Origin: JAIBJN01 sp963775505
Lineage (GTDB): Bacteria > Actinomycetota > Thermoleophilia > Gaiellales > Gaiellaceae
NCBI GenBank assembly: GCA_963775505.1
Contig: CAVZIL010000008.1
Coordinates: 186,001 to 250,000 of the forward strand
Reading direction: 5' to 3'
DNA length: 64,000 bases
Positions within the stretch are counted from its first letter, which is position 1. Every line of letters starts with the position of its first letter. Under the pieces are notes generated by a model. It made no database searches. It was not told where the DNA came from and saw nothing but the letters and a program-made list of their open reading frames with translations. This document shows, piece by piece, positions 1-7,758 of this stretch. The position numbers and the translations under genes were made by a program.

Positions 1-318
1 GTGGACGAAGTCGGCTGGCAAGCCTTCCTCGATCGCGCGCCGCTGTTCGCCGGACGCTGCGTAGGACTCCTCGAAGTCGACGCCGTCCCCCCCGTCTTCC
101 TGGAACATCGGAACGAGCTCCTCGTAGGCCTCGCGCGGCGTCGAATAGGCAACGAGGGAAACGGTTCCGCTGTCACCGGACGCGTTGCCCGACGCGTCGG
201 CGTCGTCCCCGCCGCCGCAGCCCACTGCGACGACCAGCATCAGCGCCAGCGCGCCGAGGAGCCCCGCGGTGAGGATGCCTCGTGGCGTCGTGACCGTTCT
301 TCTCAGGCGTCTTCGCAT
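1..318 (-). CDS. Sulfate/thiosulfate ABC transporter substrate-binding lipoprotein (N-terminal part)
   Basis: The gene runs off the left edge, so only 106 codons are visible. The start ATG is at 318-316, preceded by an AGGAGA ribosome site. Residues 1-34 form a lipoprotein signal: several Arg, a hydrophobic stretch, then a lipobox ending AVGC with the lipidated Cys at 34. A Gly/Asp/Ser linker follows. The mature start has 'VSLVAYSTPREAYEELVP' and later 'SYAASGEQRRAIEEGLPAD', which match the opening strands and the S-x-ASGEQ-x-RA anion loop of the Sbp/CysP sulfate-binding family. It should capture sulfate outside the membrane for a CysTWA-type importer, whose other genes would lie left of the window. 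Family assignment is confident; the exact anion is inferred. Confidence 0.85.
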   Translation of the reverse strand, partial: MRRRLRRTVTTPRGILTAGLLGALALMLVVAVGCGGGDDADASGNASGDSGTVSLVAYSTPREAYEELVPMFQEDGGDGVDFEESYAASGEQRRAIEEGLPADFVH

Positions 319-467
319 TAATCCAGACTCTCCTTCTCTGGTTTCTATTCTTGACAACCTATGTAAAGTAATACAGAAGTGTCGGATGGTAGGGACAGCT
401 ACTGGTTCTGTCAAACGTGACCCGATCCTTCTCCCACAACGGCCGCCCTCAGCTAGGCTCGCCCGCG
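319..467. promoter_or_regulatory. Divergent promoter region, sulfate-binding protein / macro-domain gene
   Basis: This 149-base gap is clearly more AT-rich than its surroundings around 335-385. It includes TTGACA at about 352-357 on the + strand and TTTACA on the - strand, and must hold the promoter of the leftward lipoprotein gene. I cannot pair a -35 with a -10 at standard spacing with confidence. No operator palindrome is evident. Confidence 0.4.
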
Positions 468-980
468 ATGAAGGCTCTCGAGGTCATCGAAGGCGACATC
501 ACCGCTCTCGACGTCGACGCGATCGCCAACGCGGCGAACGACCACCTGTGGATGGGCGCCGGCGTCGCCGGCGCGATCAAGCGCGAGGGTGGGGAGGAGA
601 TCGAGCGCGAGGCCGTGTCCCTCGGCCCCATTCCGCTCGGCGACGCGGTCGCCACCGGCGGCGGGCGTCTACGCGCTCGTCACATCATCCACGGGGCCGT
701 CATGGGCCAGGACCTGACCACGACTCCCGACCTCGTCGCCCGAACGACCCGCCGCTGTCTCGAGGTCGCCGACGAGCTCGAAGCCCGCTCGCTGGCGCTG
801 CCTGCGTTCGGCACCGGGGTGGGAGGCTTCCCCCTCGACGCATGCGCGCGTCTCATGGTCGGGGAAGCCCGCGCGTTCGCGCCCCGCTCGCTCGAGCGGA
901 TCGTCTTCGCCGTCTACGGCGCCGACGCGGAAGAGGCGTTCCGGACGGCTCTCGCGGCCGACGAGTCGGCGAGCGTCTAG
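468..980 (+). CDS. Macro-domain protein (O-acetyl-ADP-ribose deacetylase-like)
   Basis: A 170-residue single-domain protein. It shows the macro-domain signature: 'EGDITALDVDAIANAAND' near the N-terminus (the Asp that contacts adenine and the N-A-A-N motif), 'GAGVAGAIKREGG' for the distal ribose and diphosphate, and 'PAFGTGVGGFP' for the second phosphate loop. The family binds ADP-ribose and often removes it from O-acetyl-ADP-ribose or from modified proteins in the cytoplasm. An upstream ATG at 417 is open, but its extra residues do not resemble the family, so the ATG at 468 is preferred. It stands alone between the sulfate and chromate genes. The substrate is not determinable here. Confidence 0.85.
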   Translation: MKALEVIEGDITALDVDAIANAANDHLWMGAGVAGAIKREGGEEIEREAVSLGPIPLGDAVATGGGRLRARHIIHGAVMGQDLTTTPDLVARTTRRCLEVADELEARSLALPAFGTGVGGFPLDACARLMVGEARAFAPRSLERIVFAVYGADAEEAFRTALAADESASV

Positions 981-1046
981 CCGACGACGGTCACCCAGAC
1001 TGGGCCCTCGCGCTGCAACCGCGGTTACAGTACGCTTGGGGATCAG

Positions 1047-1517
1047 GTGGAAGCCCGCTGGGTCATGCTCGTTTACCGGCTCCCACGTGAGCCTTCGACG
1101 CCGCGAATCACGCTCTGGCGGAAGCTGCGGCGGCTTGGGGTGGTGCAGCTGGTCGACGGCGTCGTGTCCTTGCCGCTCGATAGTCGCAACCGCGAGCAGC
1201 TCGAGTGGCTGGCCGACGAGGTGGTCGAGGCCGGCGGCGACGCTTCGATCTGGGTCTCGACACCCGCGACCGCAGCGCAGGAGCGTGCGCTGGCAGCCTC
1301 GATGGCCGAGCGCGTCGCCGGGGAGTACCGGGCGATCATTCGTGATGCGGAGGACGCCCTCCGGACCGGCCAGGGAAAGCGTCGGCGGACGCTCGCCCGC
1401 CTCCGCCGCGAGCTGCGCCGCGTCCGTTCGCGTGACTACTTCCCGCCCCCCGAGCGCGAGCAGGCGCGGGCGGCGGTCCAGCAGTTGGCCGAACGCGCCG
1501 TCGAAGTCGTGTCATGA
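1047..1517 (+). CDS. chrB: ChrB N-terminal-domain protein (chromate resistance regulator, first half)
   Basis: 156 residues starting at GTG. 'VMLVYRLPREPSTPRITLWRKLRRLGV' and the following 'GVVSLPLDSRNREQLEWLADEV' match the N-terminal domain of ChrB, which carries the winged-helix-like part of this chromate-responsive protein. The stop overlaps the next start by ATGA at 1514-1517. In characterised ChrB proteins (about 310 residues) this domain is fused to the exported-protein-like domain that forms the next gene. Here the two halves are separate, translationally coupled genes. There is no clear ribosome site, and a TACAGT hexamer about 16 bases upstream would fit leaderless or short-leader transcription. 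It likely senses chromate and controls the transporter downstream. Confidence 0.8.
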   Translation: MEARWVMLVYRLPREPSTPRITLWRKLRRLGVVQLVDGVVSLPLDSRNREQLEWLADEVVEAGGDASIWVSTPATAAQERALAASMAERVAGEYRAIIRDAEDALRTGQGKRRRTLARLRRELRRVRSRDYFPPPEREQARAAVQQLAERAVEVVS

Positions 1518-1948
1518 GGTGGGCCACCAGACGTCATTGCCACGTCGACCGCGCCGCGTGCTCCTGGCTGATCCAGAGGTTCATCGACCCGAAGGCGCGG
1601 TTCGTGTTCGTCGACGACCCCGACGAGGTGCCGGACGATGCGACGCCCTTCGACATGCGAGGCGTCGAGCTCGGGCACCGACACGGCGGCTGCAGCTTCG
1701 AGAGCTTTCTCCACCGCTACGAACTGGACGATCCGGCGCTGCAGGACATCGGCCGCATCATCCATGAGGCCGACATCGGCGACGAACGCTACGACGCCCC
1801 CGAGGCGCCGGGCCTCGACGTCGTCATCCGCGGAGCATCCCTCGTGACTCGGGACGACCAACAGCTGTTGACACTGACCGGGCCGCTCTTCGACGGTCTC
1901 TACGAGTTCTTCCGCCGGTCACATCTCCACGAGCGACCGACAGCATGA
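1514..1948 (+). CDS. ChrB C-terminal-domain protein (chromate resistance, second half)
   Basis: 144 residues, coupled by 4-base overlaps to the genes on both sides. 'RHCHVDRAACSWLIQRFIDPKARFVFVD' opens the domain known as the chromate-resistance exported-protein family. Its conserved Cys, His and Asp residues (HCHVDRAAC, and later 'HEADIGDERYDAPEAPGLD') are probably metal- or substrate-binding. Despite the family name there is no signal peptide, so it should act in the cytoplasm. With the previous gene it makes up a complete ChrB split in two; with ChrA it forms the usual chrB-chrA order. Whether the split proteins associate is not visible. Confidence 0.8.
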   Translation: MRWATRRHCHVDRAACSWLIQRFIDPKARFVFVDDPDEVPDDATPFDMRGVELGHRHGGCSFESFLHRYELDDPALQDIGRIIHEADIGDERYDAPEAPGLDVVIRGASLVTRDDQQLLTLTGPLFDGLYEFFRRSHLHERPTA

Positions 1949-3237
1949 GCGCCAAGACGGCTCTTGAGTCGCCCGCGGGCACCTCCGGCTACGAGGCGAC
2001 GAGGGCGAAGCCGAGCGAAAGCGAGGCGTTTCGCTTCTGGCTCAGGCTCGGGCTGATCAGCTTCGGCGGGCCGGCGGGCCAGATCGCGATCATGCACGAC
2101 GAGCTGGTCGAGCGGCGACGGTGGATCTCGGAGCGCCGGTTCCTGCACGCGCTCAACTTCTGCATGGCGCTGCCCGGGCCCGAGGCGCAGCAGCTCGCCT
2201 CGTACGTCGGCTACTCCATGTACGGCGTCCGGGGCGCGATCACCGCGGGCGGGCTCTTCGTCCTGCCCGCGTTCGTCCTCCTCTGCGTGCTGAGCGCGAT
2301 CTACGTCGAGTACGGGGAGGTCGCGGCCGTCGCCGGCATCGTCCGCGGGCTCGGGGCGGCCGTGATCGCTCTCGTTGCCGCCGCGGTCATCCGGGTCGGC
2401 GGCCGGGTGATCCATACGACAGCCGCGCTCGCTCTCGCGGCGGCCGCGTTCGGGCTGATCGTCGCCGGCGTTCCGTTCCCGGTGATCATCGTCGCCGCCG
2501 CGCTCGTCGGCTACGTCGCAGGCACGCGCCGGCCGGACCTGCTCGGCAAGCCCCCGCACGAGGGTGGCGAGGAGGAACCGGCAGACTCCCGACCGGAGAG
2601 GGGCCTGCGCCGCCGGTTCGTGAAGGCGCTTCTCCTCTGGCTCGTTCCCCTCGCCGCCCTCCTCCTTGCCGGGGGCCTCGTGGCGGAGCTCGCCGGCTTC
2701 TTCACGCTCGCCGCCCTCGTCACCTTCGGAGGGGCGTACGCGGTGCTCCCGTTCGTCGCCAGCGCCGCCGTCGACCGCTTCGGGTGGCTCACCGCCGACG
2801 ACATGGTCGCGGGCCTCGCGCTCGGCGAGTCGACGCCGGGGCCGCTGATCATGGTCAACACCTTCGTCGGCTTTCTCGCCGGGTACAACGTCGAGGGCGG
2901 TCTGGCGTGGGGGCTTCTGGGGGCGACGATCGCGACCCTGTGCACGTTCGTCCCTTCCTTCGTCTTCATCATCAGCGGCGCGCCGATCATCGACCGGATC
3001 CGTACCACCGGTGCGTTTGCAGCCTCGCTCAACGGCATCACGATCGGCGTCGTCGGGGTGATCGCCGGCCTCGCCGTGTTCGTCGCCCGCCATGCCGCCT
3101 TCGTCGACGGAGACCCCGACTGGCTCGTGATCGCTCTCGCCGCCGCCGCATTCGTCGGTGTTTGGCGCTTCCGCGTCGGAGTCGTGCCCGTCGTCGTGAC
3201 CTGCGCCGGGGTCGGCCTCGCGGCCTCGTTCGGTTAG
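1945..3237 (+). CDS. chrA: Chromate efflux transporter
   Basis: 430 residues, the usual size of long-chain ChrA with two homologous halves. 'SFGGPAGQIAIMHDELV' in the first half and 'FGGAYAVLPFVA' in the second are the CHR-domain signatures. About ten to twelve hydrophobic segments are visible, with a charged Arg/Glu-rich loop at roughly residues 195-225 between the halves. It exports chromate across the inner membrane and is the effector of the chrB-chrA operon, to which it is joined by an ATGA overlap. Its stop overlaps the convergent small gene on the other strand by four bases. Confidence 0.92.
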   Translation: MSAKTALESPAGTSGYEATRAKPSESEAFRFWLRLGLISFGGPAGQIAIMHDELVERRRWISERRFLHALNFCMALPGPEAQQLASYVGYSMYGVRGAITAGGLFVLPAFVLLCVLSAIYVEYGEVAAVAGIVRGLGAAVIALVAAAVIRVGGRVIHTTAALALAAAAFGLIVAGVPFPVIIVAAALVGYVAGTRRPDLLGKPPHEGGEEEPADSRPERGLRRRFVKALLLWLVPLAALLLAGGLVAELAGFFTLAALVTFGGAYAVLPFVASAAVDRFGWLTADDMVAGLALGESTPGPLIMVNTFVGFLAGYNVEGGLAWGLLGATIATLCTFVPSFVFIISGAPIIDRIRTTGAFAASLNGITIGVVGVIAGLAVFVARHAAFVDGDPDWLVIALAAAAFVGVWRFRVGVVPVVVTCAGVGLAASFG

Positions 3238-3539
3238 CGGCGGGCGAGAAGCTCCGGATACCGGCCGGCGTCGAAGTCGCAGATGAAGCCGCCGAGCCCG
3301 TGCTCGAACTCGACGCCACGGCCGTGCGCCCGCCGGTAGTCGACGATCAGGACGCCGAGATCCGCGAAGGCGCGCTCGAGCACGCAGCCGCCTCCCTCCC
3401 AGGCCGTGCAGGCGTCGGGGAGCTCGTAGAGCGGGTCGGCTCCGCACCCGGTCCGGATGCGGTTCACCTGCCGCAGCACGTCGTCGAGCCGGCTCGCCGG
3501 CGCCCCGGGCGCGGAGCCGGTCTCAACCCTCACCGCCAT
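3234..3539 (-). CDS. Small conserved-looking hypothetical protein
   Basis: 101 residues; no family recognised. Nearly every codon ends in G or C in this frame, as in neighbouring real genes, and the stop overlaps the stop of chrA by four bases, as expected in this compact genome. The protein is soluble and mixed alpha/beta in composition. It has four Cys (in TGCGADPL, DACTAWEG, GGCVLERAF and FICDF) and an acidic C-terminus. It lies alone on the - strand between two rightward units, so it is probably monocistronic. The codon pattern makes it likely to be coding; no function can be assigned. Confidence 0.55.
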   Translation of the reverse strand: MAVRVETGSAPGAPASRLDDVLRQVNRIRTGCGADPLYELPDACTAWEGGGCVLERAFADLGVLIVDYRRAHGRGVEFEHGLGGFICDFDAGRYPELLARR

Positions 3540-3598
3540 GCTCCTCAGTCTACGACCGCGCCTGATCTCGCGCTGCCCAGGCCCTATGCTTGTTGACG

Positions 3599-4168
3599 AT
3601 GGACGGCCTCCGAAAGCTGTGCGTGATCGTCGAGGAGGTGCGAGCCGAGTCGGGCCGCCCGGTCGAGCCGCCGGCGCTCGTCGCGGCGGCCGGGGCGGTC
3701 GTCTCGAACCCGCTCACGGGACGCTTCGTCGAGGATCTCGCCGCCGTGGCGGACGCGTATTGTGAGCCGCTGGGACGGCTCCTGACCGAGCGCGCGCTCG
3801 CCGCCCTGGGCGCAGCGGAGGTCGAGGGCTACGGAAAGGGCGCGCTCGTCGGCCTCGGGGGAGAGGTCGAGCACGGATCGGCGATCATCCACAACCTGCG
3901 CTTCGGCAACCTCGTGCGGGACCCCGTCGGCGGCAGCTCCCTGCTCCCGTCCGCGGAGAAGCGCGGCCCGGCCGGAGCCGGAATCGACCTCGCGCTGAAG
4001 CACAAGGACGACCACACGGTCCGCTCCCATCACCAGACGTTCGAGGTGCGGATACCCGACGCCCCGCGCGACGACGAGATCGTCGTCTGGGTCGCCCTCG
4101 CCTCGTCCGGGCGTCCGCTCGCCCGACTGCCCGCGTTCGGCAGCGAGCTCGCCTCGGGCTCCGTCTGA
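3599..4168 (+). CDS. AA_synth family protein
   Basis: 189 residues matching the 'amino acid synthesis' (AA_synth) family along its length: 'LRKLCVIVEEVRAESGRPVEPP', 'NPLTGRFVEDL', 'VEGYGKGALVGLGGEVEHGSAIIHNLRFGN', 'AGAGIDLALKHKDDHTVRSHHQTFEVR'. The family name comes from complementation work; the reaction is not firmly established. Members often lie in catabolic clusters beside hydantoinase or cyclic-amide genes, which fits this window. A TTG at 3590 also opens the frame, but the ATG at 3599 gives the usual N-terminus. Three bases separate its stop from the dehydrogenase GTG, so the two are co-transcribed. Confidence 0.8.
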   Translation: MDGLRKLCVIVEEVRAESGRPVEPPALVAAAGAVVSNPLTGRFVEDLAAVADAYCEPLGRLLTERALAALGAAEVEGYGKGALVGLGGEVEHGSAIIHNLRFGNLVRDPVGGSSLLPSAEKRGPAGAGIDLALKHKDDHTVRSHHQTFEVRIPDAPRDDEIVVWVALASSGRPLARLPAFGSELASGSV

Positions 4169-4171
4169 GCC

Positions 4172-5047
4172 GTGTCGCGGGTCGCGTTCATCGGGCTCGG
4201 GACGATGGGCCTGCCGATGGCGCGGAACCTCGTCGCGGCCGGATACGACCTGGTCGCCGTCGACGTCGATCCGGCCCGGGCGGCGCTCCTCGGCGCGCCG
4301 GTCGCCGCCACGCCGGCCGAGGCAGCCGAGACATGCGACGTCGCTGTCCTCTCCCTGCCCTCGCCTGCTGCGGTCGAGGACGTCGTCCTCGGATCCGCCG
4401 GCCTCCTGGTGGGAGCCCGGCCCGAGCTCGCCGTCGTGGACATGTCGACCGGCCCTCCCGCCCTCGCGCGCAGGCTCGCTGCGAAGCTGGGCCGGCTCGG
4501 CATCGACTCGCTCGACGCGCCGGTCAGCGGCGGGCCTCGCGGGGCCGAAGCCGGCTCGCTCACCGTCATGGTCGGAGGAAGCCGAGAGGCCTTCGCGGCG
4601 AGCCGGCCGCTGCTCGAGGCGCTCGGCAGCCTCGTCGTTCACGTCGGCCCCGCCGGCGCCGGCCAGGCTGCGAAGCTCTGCAACAACCTGATCGCGGGAG
4701 CGACGATGGTCGCAATCGCCGAGGCCTGCGCGGTCGCCGAGCGGGAGGGCATCGACCCCGCCGTCCTCTACCGGCTGCTGACCAGCTCGATGGGCGACTC
4801 GCGCGTCCTGCGCACCCGCTTCCCGGTGCAGGGAATCTCGCCGGACCATCCGGCGTCGAGAGACTACGAGCCGCTCTTCTCGCTCGACCTCATGGCGAAG
4901 GACCTCGACCTCGCGCTCGAGCTTGCGGCCGCGCACAGCGTGGAAGCGCCCGTGGCGACCGCGAGCCGAGACCGCTACCGAGCGGCGCAGGAGCGGGGAG
5001 CCGGGGCGCTCGACTACTCGGCCGTGTACGCGGCACTGCGCCCGTGA
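4172..5047 (+). CDS. 3-hydroxyisobutyrate dehydrogenase-family NAD(P) oxidoreductase
   Basis: 291 residues from GTG. The Rossmann fold opens with 'VAFIGLGTMGLPMARNLVAAGY' (GxGxxGxxxA). 'DAPVSGGPRGAEAGSLTVMVGG' is the substrate-binding signature of beta-hydroxyacid dehydrogenases, and the catalytic Lys sits in 'GAGQAAKLCNNLIAGATM'. The C-terminal helical domain has the family's 'FSLDLMAKDLDLALELA'. The reaction is reversible oxidation of a 3-hydroxy acid (3-hydroxyisobutyrate, tartronate semialdehyde or similar); the exact substrate cannot be told. It sits between the AA_synth gene and a membrane-anchored protein, spaced for co-transcription. Confidence 0.9.
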   Translation: MSRVAFIGLGTMGLPMARNLVAAGYDLVAVDVDPARAALLGAPVAATPAEAAETCDVAVLSLPSPAAVEDVVLGSAGLLVGARPELAVVDMSTGPPALARRLAAKLGRLGIDSLDAPVSGGPRGAEAGSLTVMVGGSREAFAASRPLLEALGSLVVHVGPAGAGQAAKLCNNLIAGATMVAIAEACAVAEREGIDPAVLYRLLTSSMGDSRVLRTRFPVQGISPDHPASRDYEPLFSLDLMAKDLDLALELAAAHSVEAPVATASRDRYRAAQERGAGALDYSAVYAALRP

Positions 5048-5060
5048 CCGCGCCCACGCC

Positions 5061-6140
5061 GTGACGGCGCGGCGGGCCGTTTCGGGGCTCGTCCTCGGCG
5101 CGGTCGTGGTGCTCGCCCTCGCGGCGGCGTATGACGCGCTCCGCGGGGGAACCGCCTCGACGACCGACCTCGACCCGACCGAGGAATCGCGGCTCGCCGG
5201 GAGTGAGCTGCCGGCCCCGGGCGAGCTCCCCGGCACGCTCGTCTTCGCGAGCCAGGACGGTTGCCGCCCGCGCACGCTCGACTTCGCGACGCTGACGCTC
5301 GGAGCCGCGGGCCAGCCGCTCGAGTGCGGCCTCTGGGTCCCGCCGCGGGGGCCGTTCGCGGTCGTCTCGCTCGTGCCGGCCCTCGGGTTCCGCGGCAGCC
5401 GCGCGGCGCTCCTGCGCCTGGGCGATCCGCCCGAGACGGCACAGGGGCTCGGGATCGTTCGCGGCGAGCCGTCCTGGTCGGAGGACGGCCGCCGGCTCGC
5501 GTGGTGCACGGCTGCAGGCGTCACGGTCGTGCTCGACCTGCAGTCTGGAGAACGCGACCGGCTCGCAGGGTGCCGGCCGAGGATCGCTCCCGACGGCTCG
5601 GTGCTGACGCGACCGGCGCGCCTGCTCACCTCGACGCTGCTCAGAGACGGCAAGGCCCTGCTCGGGGAGGAGGAGCTCGCCGGGCCGTTCCCGCCGGGCA
5701 GCGAGGGCCCGCTCGACGTCGTCGGCTACGACCTGCGGCCGGACGGGCTCCTCGCCGTGGTGACCGTCCGCTTCGAGCCGGGGCGGCTGCCCCGACGGCT
5801 CCTCCAGCTCTGGCGCGGCGAGCGGCTCGAGCGGGCCGTCCTGCTCCCGGAGCTGAACCTGCCCGCGGGCGCAGGGCGCCTCGGCGACCGCGTCGAGTTC
5901 GACCCGACGGGCGGGGAGGTTGCCGTTGCCTTCCCCGGAGCCGGCAAGGAGATGATCCTCGTCGACGTGGGGACCGGCTCCGTCGTGCTGCCGCCGACGA
6001 GCCAGCACGGCTTCGCCTGGTCGCGCGACGGACGGTGGTTCGCGCTTTCGACGGGGGAGGAGGTCCGCGTGTTCGGCCCCGACCGACGCGACCCGGTCTA
6101 CGTCCTCCCCGTCGGCGCCGCCGCGCTTGCCTGGCGCTAG
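5061..6140 (+). CDS. Membrane-anchored WD40-like beta-propeller protein, function unknown
   Basis: 359 residues from GTG, 13 bases after the dehydrogenase stop. One N-terminal membrane segment (about residues 5-23, 'VSGLVLGAVVVLALAAAY') is followed by an extracytoplasmic domain. The body contains repeated short motifs of the TolB/PD40 type: 'PSWSEDGRRLAWCT', 'CRPRIAPDGSV', 'VEFDPTGGEVAVAF' and 'FAWSRDGRWFALST', each the end of a propeller blade. Such proteins act outside the membrane as binding or scaffold modules; no catalytic signature is seen. The frame is open further upstream, but that part overlaps the dehydrogenase and is not protein-like. It ends just before a strong stem-loop. Confidence 0.65.
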   Translation: MTARRAVSGLVLGAVVVLALAAAYDALRGGTASTTDLDPTEESRLAGSELPAPGELPGTLVFASQDGCRPRTLDFATLTLGAAGQPLECGLWVPPRGPFAVVSLVPALGFRGSRAALLRLGDPPETAQGLGIVRGEPSWSEDGRRLAWCTAAGVTVVLDLQSGERDRLAGCRPRIAPDGSVLTRPARLLTSTLLRDGKALLGEEELAGPFPPGSEGPLDVVGYDLRPDGLLAVVTVRFEPGRLPRRLLQLWRGERLERAVLLPELNLPAGAGRLGDRVEFDPTGGEVAVAFPGAGKEMILVDVGTGSVVLPPTSQHGFAWSRDGRWFALSTGEEVRVFGPDRRDPVYVLPVGAAALAWR

Positions 6141-6196
6141 GAACTCGTCTCAAAATGAAGCCTTGTGCCGGCGAAGCATCATTCTGAAACGAGTTC
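6141..6196. terminator. Bidirectional terminator-like stem-loop
   Basis: Two 18-base arms (6141-6158 and 6179-6196) pair at 16 of 18 positions, ending GAACTCGT...ACGAGTTC, around a 20-base loop. It fills the gap between the convergent propeller and dehalogenase genes and overlaps the stop of the latter. No U-tract is obvious, so a factor-independent terminator is likely but not certain. Confidence 0.6.
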
Positions 6197-6903
6197 TAAG
6201 AACTCGCCGCGGCCGCGAACACGAGGTTACGCGGGAGTGCGACGCGGAACTGGGCGAGCACGGGCCGTGCTTCCTCGGCCGCGAAGAAGGCGTACTCGGG
6301 GAAGGACCCGGCCTCGCGCTCGGCCGCCGCCGCGACGGCCGCGACGAGACGCGCACCTTCCGGCGTGCGGAAGAAGGGGCCGATTCCGGCCCACGACTCC
6401 GCGAGGACGCCCTTCGCGGCGAGCGCCTTGTAGAGGCTCGGCACGTGCTCGGTGCCGTAGACCTCCCTGATCTCGGCATAGAGCGGATCCTCCTCGCGCT
6501 GCTCCGGCACGGGCGTCGGCGGGAGCGGCGCCGGAGGAGGCAGGCTCTGGGCAGGCGGCTCTCGGAGCGGCAGGACGCCGTCGAGGCTGAGGCCGAGCGA
6601 CGTGACGATCAGAAGGAGGCTCGGGAGGTCCGCCGCGAAGGGGGCGGCCGCCTCCCGGACGGCCGGGGAGGGGCGATATGCGAGGTTGGGCCGCGCCAGC
6701 TCCGCGAGGCGGGACGCAGCGGCGGCGGCCCGCGGGTCGTCGTACAGTGCCCGGGCCTGGAGCCAGGCGGGCACGAGCGCCGCCGGCTCTCGCGCCAGCG
6801 CCTTGAAGATCGCCGGGACGAAGGGCATGCGGGCCCGGACGTCCGCAAAGACCGACAGGACGAGGCCCCCGGCGTCCTCCTCGTGAAGGAGATCGTACCT
6901 CAA
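6196..6903 (-). CDS. DehI-like haloacid dehalogenase-family protein
   Basis: About 235 residues. 'LVLSVFADVRARMPFVPAIFKALAREPAALVPAWLQARALYDDP' and a diverged second copy 'PLYAEIREVYGTEHVPSLYKALAAKGVLAESWAGIGPFFRTPEG' are the two tandem repeats of the DehI (halocarboxylic acid dehydrogenase) family, joined by a Pro-rich linker (PPPAPLPPTPVP). Characterised DehI attacks the C-halogen bond of 2-haloacids through an activated water, but many homologues have no known substrate. The frame is open well upstream; homology begins near the TTG at 6903, chosen here, just outside a palindrome shared with the divergent GntR gene. The annotated start is uncertain. Confidence 0.65.
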   Translation of the reverse strand: MRYDLLHEEDAGGLVLSVFADVRARMPFVPAIFKALAREPAALVPAWLQARALYDDPRAAAAASRLAELARPNLAYRPSPAVREAAAPFAADLPSLLLIVTSLGLSLDGVLPLREPPAQSLPPPAPLPPTPVPEQREEDPLYAEIREVYGTEHVPSLYKALAAKGVLAESWAGIGPFFRTPEGARLVAAVAAAAEREAGSFPEYAFFAAEEARPVLAQFRVALPRNLVFAAAASS

Positions 6904-6907
6904 GATT

Positions 6908-6920
6908 GCATACTGTATGC
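6908..6920. promoter_or_regulatory. Palindromic operator between dehI-like and GntR genes
   Basis: A perfect 13-base palindrome, GCATAC-T-GTATGC, in the short divergent region. It overlaps a -10-like TATGCT for the rightward GntR gene. FCD-type GntR regulators usually bind short TAC/GTA-rich palindromes and repress themselves, so this is a likely auto-operator. Confidence 0.6.
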
Positions 6921-6940
6921 TCGCTCGCGTGGGTGGCCAC

Positions 6941-7621
6941 ATGCTCGCCGGCCCGCTTCCGGCCCCGCAGAGCGCAAGCGCAGCGGCCGGCGAGGTCATC
7001 CGCGAGGCGATCATCGACGGCCGCCTCCCGCCCGGGAAGCGGCTGAAAGAGGAGGAGCTGGCGCGGGAGCTCGGCATGAGCCGGACGCCGGTACGCGAGG
7101 CGCTCCTCATGCTCGAGAGCGAGGGGCTCGTCGAGTCGATCCCGCGGCGCGGCGCCACGGTGCGGTCGTACGCGGTCGGCGACCTCGACGACGTCTACCA
7201 GCTCCGGGCGCTCCTCGAGGGATACGCGGCGAGGCGCGCAGCCGCGCGCATCTCCCCGGACGACGTCGACCGCCTGGAGGAGAGCTGCGATCGGTTCGAC
7301 CGCCTGCGGGCCGAGGACGACCTGCTCGACCTCGTGAAGGAGAATCTGCGCTTCCACAGCGTCATCCACGAGGCGGCCGCGAGCGACCGGCTCGCGGCGC
7401 TCATCCGCAAGGTGATCGAGATCCCGCTCGTCTACAAGTCGTTCTACTGGTACTCGCCGGAGCAGAAGCTCATCTCGCAGCACTACCACCGCCAGCTGAC
7501 GCGTTCGCTGCGGCTCGGGGACGGTGAGCGGGCCGAGCTGATCATGAAGGAGCACGTGCTCGAGGCGCGGGACTTCCTGCTCGCCCAGCTCGGGCCGGGA
7601 GACGGGGACGGGCGGGCATGA
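6941..7621 (+). CDS. GntR-family (FCD) transcriptional regulator, VanR-like
   Basis: About 226 residues. The N-terminal winged helix is clear: 'GEVIREAIIDGRLPPGKRLKEEELARELGMSRTPVREALLMLESEGLVESIPRRGATV'. The C-terminal all-helical FCD effector domain includes the acidic and His metal ligands ('HSVIHEAA', 'HYHRQLTRSL', 'MKEHVLEARDF'). An ATG at 6917 is also open but lies inside the 6908-6920 palindrome, so 6941 is preferred. Its stop overlaps the start of the first repeat leader (ATGA), linking the regulator to the CoA-transferase operon. It probably represses this operon until a carboxylate ligand binds. Confidence 0.85.
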   Translation: MLAGPLPAPQSASAAAGEVIREAIIDGRLPPGKRLKEEELARELGMSRTPVREALLMLESEGLVESIPRRGATVRSYAVGDLDDVYQLRALLEGYAARRAAARISPDDVDRLEESCDRFDRLRAEDDLLDLVKENLRFHSVIHEAAASDRLAALIRKVIEIPLVYKSFYWYSPEQKLISQHYHRQLTRSLRLGDGERAELIMKEHVLEARDFLLAQLGPGDGDGRA

Positions 7622-7758
7622 GCGTCCCTCGCCTTCGGCTCGGTCCCGTGGGGGAAACCATGTTTCCCCCACGTACCCCCTTCTTTGAGACAGTGAAGGA
7701 ACCTCCCGGTTCCCTCACACACCCTCCCCACGCTCATCGGCCAAGGGTTGGCCAATGA
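7618..7758 (+). CDS. Leader mini-ORF, repeat copy 1 (46 aa)
   Basis: The first of three related units in the window. The ATG overlaps the GntR stop and the TGA overlaps the CoA-transferase ATG, so the frame exactly spans the gap. The peptide opens MSVPRLRLGPVGETMFPPR and ends in PGSLTHPPHAHR plus five residues. The other two copies share both ends but carry an extra middle part that is missing here. No known family; the peptide is Pro/Arg-rich and unlikely to fold. It may act through translation itself rather than as a product. Confidence 0.55.
   Translation: MSVPRLRLGPVGETMFPPRTPFFETVKEPPGSLTHPPHAHRPRVGQ

Noticed and set aside
1..321. + strand frame at the left edge
   Set aside because: The opposite strand encodes a clear lipoprotein signal and sulfate-binding motifs in the same bases.
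3584..5653. A 689-codon - strand frame over the AA_synth and dehydrogenase genes
   Set aside because: No domain, low-complexity Arg/Ser/Gly content, and both genes on the other strand are clear families.
6141..6196. The stem-loop as an insertion-sequence end
   Set aside because: A single copy between convergent genes without a transposase fits a terminator better.
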